64,000 nucleotides of DNA, taken from Sialis fuliginosa (Eukaryota; Arthropoda; Insecta; Megaloptera; Sialidae). The first letter of the stretch is position 1. Every line of letters starts with the position of its first letter. Below the pieces are notes generated by a model. The model did no database searches. It was given only the letters and a program-made list of their open reading frames with translations, and had not been told where the DNA came from. The stretch is from NCBI GenBank assembly GCA_961205875.1, contig OY540820.1, forward strand, positions 6,386,001-6,450,000. The letters run 5' to 3'. The position numbers and the translations under genes were made by a program. This document shows positions 57,254-64,000 of the stretch, in pieces.

Positions 57254-59200
57254 CATTAAAATGTATTAATAAAATTGTTAATATCAGGAATAAAAATATA
57301 CTTATAGATGAATTAATTATTTTTTATATATGTATAAAGCTATGTTTATTTGAAATAAGAATCTAGTTTAAAAGTTAAAATCATTGTGAACTAAAATATT
57401 CAATATACCCACCCAGTATGCCCACCTAACACATCCTCCAACATGCCCACAACACACGGTTCACTACAAATTGTTTTTTTCGACTTCATGAAATTTACAC
57501 AAATTATCCAAATTTGTACACTTAAATCTTGTCTATGCATTTGTGAAAACCGGAATAAAATACGTTCAGTAGTTACTGAGAAAATCGTGTAAAATTATAT
57601 TTTTAAACTCCCAGGAAACACTAGGTCTCGTCTTAAAATTTGTATGAAAATCAAAATAAATAGATAAATAGGTTAGTAAGAATCATAATCAATTTCGATT
57701 TTTTACCTTACTTTATATTTCGATTTTTAATCAATATATTTAATCGTTAGCATATGTGTCAAAAATCATCAAATTGTTCGACAAAATATTTGAAAGAGGC
57801 GTGATCATAGTAACCTAAATAAAATAAAATATTGAAACCGTTAATTATAGAATCCATGGCTACAGTTTTTGTTTTATCCTGTGTTTTTTATATAAATGAC
57901 AGTTGTATGCTGTGACATCATGGAAACAAAACACAGCTTGATAAAGATTTTTTTAGTCTTTTGATGTCAAATCTTAGGTTTTCATAAAATATTAATAACC
58001 ACAAACATGCACAAAAAATATCTGAGTATTGGTGAAAAACGCATTTAAATCGGTTTAGTAATTCCCGAGTCTATAAGCCTCATATAAACGAACATTAATT
58101 TTTAGGGTTCCGAAGAAACACTATTAATCTCACATTGTCGTCCATCCGTCCTTTTCAGCCAAAGCAAAATATTTCGTAAACTATATAAGCTGGAAACTTG
58201 AAATTTTTACTGAACATGTAAAATGGCGCCCTCTAGTAAAATATGTACAAATTTTTTGAAATATAATTTTTCAGGGAGGGGGGGGGCTAAGGATCTAAAG
58301 TTAGTTAATATATTTAATTGTATAACCAAACAACTATTTCTATATTTTCTTTTTATTTTCATATCTAGGCATGTGGGGTGTCGAAATATAGATCTCAATT
58401 AGTAGAATATGACAATATTTTTATATTTTTTCTAACTCAAAAATGTATCTGTAAGTGGCTCCAAACAGTCCACGTGGTACGTACTTCGAAACCCTTATGA
58501 CATACACCCGTGTATGTCTTGAACGAATTATGTATTATATATATATAGAGATTTAACTTCCCTAAGAAATATGTTAATATATATTATAGGTACAGTCGCC
58601 TGCAGAACTCGTCTGGCACCCTAAAGGCTAGAATCGCTTACAACATATTCCACATTTAAAGACAAACATCATCGGTTATCTTTTTCTATCAAGTTTAATA
58701 TATTTAAATACTAAAATTCTGAATATCAAATATTTATTGCCACACAATTTACGTATACAATTTTCAATATATTACATAATAATTTAATTGCACAAATATA
58801 TATGAGTACCTATTATAAACGAAGAGTAGTTCTTTATCTAGCAAATGAATTTCAAACATACATGGAGAAATGATTTAAATATTATAATAATCAAATGGGA
58901 GGATCCTACTAAGTTTGTGATAAACGAAAATGAATACAAACTGCAAGACCATTAATGCAGGTGACTGTACATATAATATATCAAACACTTAAAATACATA
59001 CAAATCATTCAATTATTATAAAAACAACCTTAAAAATTATAAACTTATGTCTTATATTTATTTTGAGCAACAACGTTTATATAAATATTGTTGTTAACCA
59101 CGAAAACAATGTTGAAATACTGTAAATATTTAAAGTTTTTATCTCAAGAGATGTTTTTGTTATGCATATGCTATTTTGCCCAATCGCAACAAGTAAAGGG
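57254..59200. other. Intergenic spacer with repeats
   Basis: About 57405-57465 has a short repeat of 'ATACCCACC' / 'ATGCCCAC'. 58103-58500 is an AGGGTTCCG-type repeat. A hydrophobic open frame starting at 59088 overlaps the promoter of the next gene and is not called. Confidence 0.45.
58103..58500. repeat. Dispersed repeat, AGGGTTCCG type, copy 2
   Basis: Begins TTAGGGTTCCGAAGAAACAC and shares AAAGCAAAATAT, CGTAAACTATATAAGCT and TAATTTTTCAG with 7420-7700. Ends near TTCGAAACCCTT, an inverted echo of the start. Contains a run of G at about 58278. Confidence 0.5.
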
Positions 59201-59236
59201 TATAAAAGAACGGTTTAAGTTTACTCCAGCTTCATT
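59201..59236 (+). promoter_or_regulatory. Core promoter of the gene at 59300 (TATA + initiator)
   Basis: TATAAAAG (59201) and AGCTTCATT (59228-59236) are 27 bp apart. Confidence 0.75.
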
Positions 59237-59299
59237 AATACACATAACCTTCTGTCTATTGTTAAATCAAAGAACATCAACAACACTATAAACGACAAA

Positions 59300-59730
59300 A
59301 TGGCATTCAAAGTTTTTGCTGTATCCATATTCGCTGTGGTTCTAGCTGTCCAGGTAATTTATATATTTATTTTTAATTGATATCTTGATATTCTTTACAA
59401 AAACAGTAATTTAACTGTCTATGAATTGTGGTTTTCTAGCCATCAAAAATTACCATTTTGTATATTTTTTTGTGGCAATTTCAGTTCGGACATCTTGAAG
59501 CAATCTGCCCAGGGCCATATTACTACCCCCAATTTTACCCTCAAGTACTCCCCGTCTACCAGCACCCGGTGTACGTCCCGTATAGGCCAGCCGGACAGAG
59601 TATTGCCTTATCTGGTGCTAATGGACAAACCGGTATCGCCAACGGAAATGGTGGTTTGGCCATCACTGGAGGATCAAACTTCCCAGGATGCTACCCATTC
59701 TCCAGAGCTCCAGTTGGAATTGTTAACTAA
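59300..59730 (+). CDS. Minimal nonapeptide protein, 99 aa
   Basis: Exon 1 is 59300-59353 (18 codons, MAFKVFAVSIFAVVLAVQ) and exon 2 is 59485-59730, phase 0. Exon 2 begins FGHLEAICPGPYYYPQFYPQ, comparable with the heads at 43115 (VGQLNAQC) and 51348 (IGQLEAQIPC), so the mature N-terminus is homologous. A Tyr/Val/Pro stretch (VLPVYQHPVYVPYRP) leads to one repeat block (SIALSGANGQTGIANGNGGL) and the terminus CYPFSRAPVGIVN, matching the C-terminus of the gene at 56691 in plan. Two Cys. It is the shortest complete version of head, one block and 'P-x-G-I' tail together with the gene at 56691. The first AATAAA is only at 60004; ATTAAA at about 59840 may serve. Confidence 0.88.
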
Positions 59731-61702
59731 TTTGTTTTAACAAATATTAAGGTTCACTTTTGGGTGTAATGTATTAATAGCTGTTACAGTACTCGATATG
59801 CGATTTTTGACCATGTAAACAAAACATATCGTGACGACAATTAAAAAGAACCACAAGTAATGTATTGACAATATTTGTGACGCTCTATTCATTACACCTA
59901 CAAGTGAAATCCATAAAAAAGGAAATATATTTTACATTTCTACTTGTAATTGTTTTAAATTTGTTTTTTGTTCCAAAATTTCATGTTTTCTTCTCAATTG
60001 AAAAATAAAATAAAATAATAAAAAATCAATAAAATTATTATTTGTATATTTTTTTCAGTTCCATCCTTAATATGTATATATAAAGTTCAACGTCTCTCTG
60101 TCCGTTAGTGCGCTTATCACTCGAGAACCAATTATCCAATTTATGTGTTTTTTTAATTCATAAGTACGTTCTCTGGCTAGGTTATAGGCTATATTTTGTT
60201 ACGTTAGGTAACATAAGAACTAAGTAGTGACGATAATAGTAAATCGAGTCGGAAAAAAGTTTACGCTCTTTTGCAGTACGCTGCCTAAACCGTTTCGTTA
60301 TTGAACAAAATAATGTAGTAAAGAATGTCTAACTTTTATATTTAAGCTACAGTGACTGCTTTTATGTTACAAAAAAAAATTAAAAATATTTGGGTTCTGT
60401 TTACGTGGACTTATGACCTGCAAAACATTCAAAAATTCAAGCTCGAATTTAAAAAAAACTGGTAAGCAGATATTTATTTAAAAAAAAGTATTTATTTAAA
60501 AAAAAGTATCACATACAAATTTAATCGGCCGTCCCTGTACTTTAACAAATAATTAATGAAAACATTGCAAGCACTTTTATGAATAACATTTTAAATATAT
60601 TAAATTACATCACGGTATATTAAACATATAAACATAATAATATATATTTACAATAAACGTAATGTAAAATAAAAACGAATATACATATATGTATACATTT
60701 AAATTCATATGTACATTACAAAATATAGGTTCAATTAATATTTTTTAACATAGTAAATATTTTTAGTCAGTCGATAGTTTGGATTCGAGCTGCAAACCGA
60801 TTTGCCCTCGATTAAACAGATTAGTTGGTGGTAATTGGACACATATAGCATGCCATACTGATTATCAGGTAGATAATTTCCCAACTTAGTAATCAAATTG
60901 GAAATCGTCCAGTTCTTTTTAATCGATAGGTAGAGTGACCAGATTTTAGTTTTTGTAAACCATGACATTTAAATGAAGATTCTTTTTTATATTTTATTTT
61001 GTTCTTTGTATTTTAAACGTCCTAATCGCCACTTTTGCACCCCCTAGTATTTTTGACGACCTTTTTTTTAGTCGTCATCATTATTACAAAACCCGGAAAA
61101 TTACACCGAAACTCAGAATCCGAAGAAACAGTATATAAACCCGGAGACTCCGAGTCAATACCTGAGATCTGGTCACCCTATCGGTAAGTGTGCGCAATTC
61201 CATATATCTTCATGACAATAGGCATGATGCCTAATTTAAAAAAAAACTATTCTCTGATAATCTTACGTGTGTCCTATTTCCAAAAAAAACTTATTTCTGC
61301 AGAAAATAAAGGTTTAATCACTAAAATTGAACCTTTTAAAACTAATTTTGAATTTGACGCCAAAACGCTCGCAGGTGTCATAATAAATCCTTGTTCCATC
61401 GTTAACGTATCTCGGTTTTAGTTTTGGTAACAAAACTGAGCAAATTGATAATTTAAAACCACAAAATAATTTATAAACAGTGCAGATATTAATGAAACAA
61501 AAATGATGTTTACTTAGGCGTAACGTAATTCACTCTGACTTGTGTTCAATCTAACATGGCGGATTGCTGTATTTTGCGTTTTTATTTTAACCTATGTATT
61601 TCATTATTTAAAATCATAATTTCTGTGATACTTTGTGCCTATTGACAAATCGATCAAACTATCGGCCGACTAGTGTGAGCTGGCTCTTAATCATGCATCT
61701 AT
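59731..61702. other. Intergenic spacer between convergent genes
   Basis: Holds the 3' ends of the plus-strand gene at 59300 and the minus-strand gene at 61703-62802 (AATAAA on the minus strand at 61586-61581). About 60070-60130 has a 'TATATAAAGTTCAACGTCTC' phrase typical of dispersed repeats. A MITE lies at 60926-61182. No gene is seen. Confidence 0.45.
60926..61182. mobile_element. MITE with AG(G)GTGACCAGAT termini
   Basis: AGTGACCAGATTTTAG at about 60934 pairs with CTGAGATCTGGTCACCCT (to about 61180). Related fragments occur at 32454-32600 and 56166-56290, and all share 'CCGGAGACTC' or 'CGGGTCTCAG' and 'GACCAGAT' phrases. The interior is non-coding. Confidence 0.6.
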
Positions 61703-62802
61703 TCATCTACTGCTAACACCAAAAGCATTGCCATTTGATACACCATTATATCCGTTATACGAGTCGAACTGAACTGGGTTCCCATTAGAAGTAGGTATGT
61801 ATTGAGGGTTGTAAAAGAAATTATTGTAATTGGAATTTCCTGGTGGTACCATAGCCGTACTGTGCTGGTGGTTGTAGTTAAAAGAAGGCATATAGGGGAA
61901 GATAGGTAAAGAATACATTGGTGGTAGGGACTGGAAGGGGTATATGTTGTATACGGGATGGTAGACTGGGTTGTGATTTTGACACGTTGTGTATTTTGAC
62001 TGAAACATATTATATTTATTGTTAAAATAATTTAATCTACTGCTTACTGTCTCTAATATGTCAGGTATTATCAAGATTTTTCCCTAGAGTAAAAGCAAAG
62101 CTAATATAAAGTATTACATAGTTATGAACTTGCTGAGGATTTTAAAGCAGTAATAATAAATGTATAGTAATGTAAATGTTGTGTATTTGATGATGTATGT
62201 CATTCTATAAAAAAATCAAATGATTAGAACTGTCAGTGATTTTTATATTTAATATCCCATTAGCTTAACTTCTGCTCGAGAGCAAATTCTTTATAATACC
62301 TTTTACAGTACACTTTGTTAGAACTCTGATTGGTCAAATCTATTTGATACAAACTATAGATAATGCAAACTATTATAGGTTACAACTTTAATGTCCGGTA
62401 TTATGTATAAAGGAGCTAGCAAAATTTGCTAGCTTGCAAGCACTCTCAAATGGGGTATTAATTCTGTAATAGTAAAAATACAACAAAATAATTTTCATAA
62501 TATCACCACTGTTTTAATACCGTTGGTGTTTAACTACAACGCGTGTGCGAAATTTGTCAAAGTCTTCAACAAACTCCAAGAGAACTGTCTTATAAGTTTG
62601 ATACCTCATTTGAGAGTGCTTGCAAGCTAGCAAATTTGCTAACTCCTTTATAATACCAGACATTAGTGTCATAATGAGTCAAATAAATTAAATAATACTA
62701 TTAAAAATTATATTGAAGAAATAATTACAATAATATACTTACATTAAATACAAACAACAATAAAATAGTTATAAGCTTGATCAATAATTCTGATTCAATC
62801 AT
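61703..62802 (-). CDS. Small secreted Tyr/Pro/Asn-rich protein, minus strand
   Basis: On the minus strand, exon 1 is 62802-62743 (20 codons, MIESELLIKLITILLLFVFN, signal peptide) with donor GTAAGT, and exon 2 is 61999-61703 after a TTTCAG acceptor, phase 0, giving 118 aa. The mature protein starts SKYTTCQNHNPVYHPVY (one Cys) and is rich in Tyr, Pro, Asn, Phe and Ser, ending NGVSNGNAFGVSSR. It shares the array's exon plan, signal exon and Tyr/Pro head but has no clear nonapeptide repeat. The intron (62000-62742) contains a MITE at 62389-62665. It is the only member on the minus strand, so it marks an inversion or one edge of the plus-strand block. An internal ATG at 62074 would give a run-on without a signal peptide and is rejected. 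Confidence 0.75.
62389..62665. mobile_element. MITE with ATGTCCGGTAT termini, copy 2
   Basis: The ends TAATGTCCGGTATTAT and ATAATACCAGACATTA are inverted partners, and the sub-terminal TTTGCTAGCTTGCAAGCACT and AGTGCTTGCAAGCTAGCAAA pair as well. The interior matches 16896-17230 in inverted orientation (AATATCACCACTGTTTTAAT). It lies in the intron of the minus-strand gene. Confidence 0.8.
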
Positions 62803-62864
62803 TTTCGAAATTGTTTTTAGTAGTATTAAATTGGAAACAATAAAAACAAAGTGTGACATGTCCA

Positions 62865-62872
62865 TTTATATA
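62865..62872 (-). promoter_or_regulatory. TATA box of the minus-strand gene
   Basis: TATATAAA on the minus strand, about 63 bp upstream of the ATG at 62802. Confidence 0.6.
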
Positions 62873-62873
62873 T

Positions 62874-63682
62874 ACATGAAAGTTCATTATCAGTTACATA
62901 TATCTTTTGTCTTCAATATAATTATTTAAAAAATTCACTTCATTACATGAACTCTTTGTTTTCGTTTTAGTTGTTTACAAAATATAATTTGTTTACTGTT
63001 GTTCTTAGTTTTTGTCACATATGTACCTACCTACACAATCATAGAATGGAATTTAAATGAAATACATAATATGCATCAAATGTTACCCTCTTCTATATTT
63101 CACAACGCCAGTAACGCGTTATACACTAGGTACTTTAGACAAATGCCTAGGGTCTCGAGGAGAAGGGGGGCTCGAGCTGAGGAAGTAAGTTAAAAGTCGT
63201 ATTTATACTTTAAGACTTTTTTGCTATTCAATAATTTTGGTGAAAACTCTCACAATTCCTTAAGATCTTCAGAAATTTTAAGATGAAATTTGTTAAGAGC
63301 TCATAACGTGCTACTGCACAAAACATTAATTAATATTTGTTATTTTTAAATGATATACATTGACAATTTTTATTTTTTACTAAAAATATCCATACATAGA
63401 TGGTACTTCTAGAATTACTCGTAAATTAATGATTTATAAATATTAATATAAATTAAAATGATGCCTTTTATCGTATTTAGATTGAAATCTATTAACATTT
63501 AAAAATATTTAGTGATCGGAGTAGATTTTCACTTTATTTATTTTTATGAAAGTCACATCTGATTTTACTATCACGATAAACTCATTATAATAAAATAATT
63601 TTTGTAAATAAATGAAAATACACATTACTTTAATCTATTAAAAATTAAATAAAAACATTTCATTATCACATATCATCTACTA
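62874..63682. other. Intergenic region between divergent genes
   Basis: Lies between the minus-strand gene and the last plus-strand gene. About 63100-63187 is locally GC-rich and reads YFRQMPRVSRRRGARAEE before a good donor (GAA|GTAAGT at about 63188), so a lone exon is conceivable. Otherwise AT-rich. Confidence 0.3.
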
Positions 63683-63690
63683 TATATAAA
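63683..63690 (+). promoter_or_regulatory. TATA box of the gene at 63751
   Basis: TATATAAA, 68 bp before the ATG. Confidence 0.55.
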
Positions 63691-63750
63691 ATAAATCAAC
63701 GTTTGATCTTTTATTTTGTACGAGTATGTTCTATTAGTGCTCTTTTAACA

Positions 63751-64000
63751 ATGAGACGAAGTAATATAATCATTTTTTTAATTCTTCTGCTGAAGGTATA
63801 TAAAATAAAATTTTGGTACCTGAGTGTATCTTTACATACAATTATTTAAAATAATAATAATTTTTTTTTACAGAATCTGAAGACATCAAATGGAATTTTT
63901 AACAGCTTTCCAGATTTCAATCAATGCTTTCAAATTGGATTCCCACACTTTCCATATAACGGATTCAACATATCATACCCTATCAATTTTCCAGTATTTC
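63751..64000 (+). CDS. Secreted protein, partial, same exon plan as the array
   Basis: Exon 1 is 63751-63795 (15 codons, MRRSNIIIFLILLLK, signal peptide) with donor GTATAT. Exon 2 starts at 63874 after TTTTTTTACAG, phase 0, and is open to the window end (42 codons visible). The visible mature part, from NLKTSNGIFNSFPDFNQC, is rich in Phe, Pro, Asn and Tyr and has one Cys. It resembles the head regions of the neighbours (aromatic/Pro-rich after a signal exon). Whether a nonapeptide repeat follows cannot be seen. Its presence shows the array continues beyond the window. Confidence 0.65.

Noticed and set aside
59088..59291. Hydrophobic 67-codon open frame upstream of the gene at 59300
   Set aside because: It spans the TATA box and initiator of that gene, so it is probably chance.
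62999..63193. 64-codon open frame with a basic C-terminus before a GTAAGT
   Set aside because: The end looks exon-like, but no acceptor, partner exon or homology was found; left as a note in the spacer entry.
26757..64000. Identification of the array as chorion or fibroin genes
   Set aside because: Exon plan is similar to chorion, but there are no Cys-rich chorion arms or central-domain motif, no GAGAGS-type fibroin crystal repeat and no R&R chitin-binding consensus.
1..64000. CRISPR arrays, operons, bacterial promoters, tRNA or rRNA genes
   Set aside because: The DNA is clearly eukaryotic; no regularly spaced short repeats with unique spacers and no tRNA- or rRNA-like sequence were noticed.

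Overview
The window is eukaryotic nuclear DNA from an insect, most probably a moth or butterfly. It is AT-rich, its genes carry GT-AG introns, TATA boxes and AATAAA signals, and it is full of short transposons. One dispersed element (about 5668-6172) ends in the 'TTTATAATATTAGTATGGA' tail that is very common in lepidopteran genomes. The assignment to Lepidoptera rests on these repeats and is an inference. I could not match the clustered genes to named families.

Layout. 1-1111: the 5' end (LTR, primer-binding site, start of gag) of an LTR retrotransposon on the minus strand, running off the left edge. 1112-18314: gene-poor DNA made largely of MITEs and other repeats, including three nested elements at 16809-17800. 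18315-20082: Es2 (ESS2/DGCR14), a conserved spliceosome-associated gene with five exons, the only gene recognised with confidence. 21189-23425: a small three-exon secreted protein. 26757-30373: a secreted Cys-rich then Ser/Gly/Tyr-rich protein with an apparent alternative terminal exon. 32873-64000: an array of at least ten genes for secreted low-complexity proteins, nine on the plus strand (the last cut by the window edge) and one (61703-62802) on the minus strand.

The array is the main interest. Every member has a short first exon (14-20 codons) holding most of a signal peptide, then a phase-0 intron, then one large exon (two in the gene at 39622) with the mature protein. The proteins are rich in Asn, Gln, Gly, Ser, Tyr and Pro. 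Six genes (39622, 43115, 47374, 51348, 56691, 59300), and in a modified form the C-terminus of a seventh (32873), carry one nonapeptide theme: G-x-N-G-Q-(I/L)-(G/A)-(I/L)-(S/A/T). It ranges from about two units in 96-99 aa proteins to several dozen in proteins of 429 and 1559 aa. The 9-residue period, Gly/Asn turns and alternating aliphatics suggest a beta-roll or beta-solenoid structural protein. Five of these genes also share a core promoter in which TATAAAA and a CATCATT-like initiator are 27 bp apart, implying co-expression in one secretory tissue. Silk, cocoon glue, eggshell or another secreted coat are all possible and the sequence does not decide between them.

The rest is AT-rich spacer with hAT-like MITEs (several with visible 8-bp target duplications), TTAA- and TA-flanked elements, foldback repeats, and tandem repeats both in spacers and inside the structural genes.
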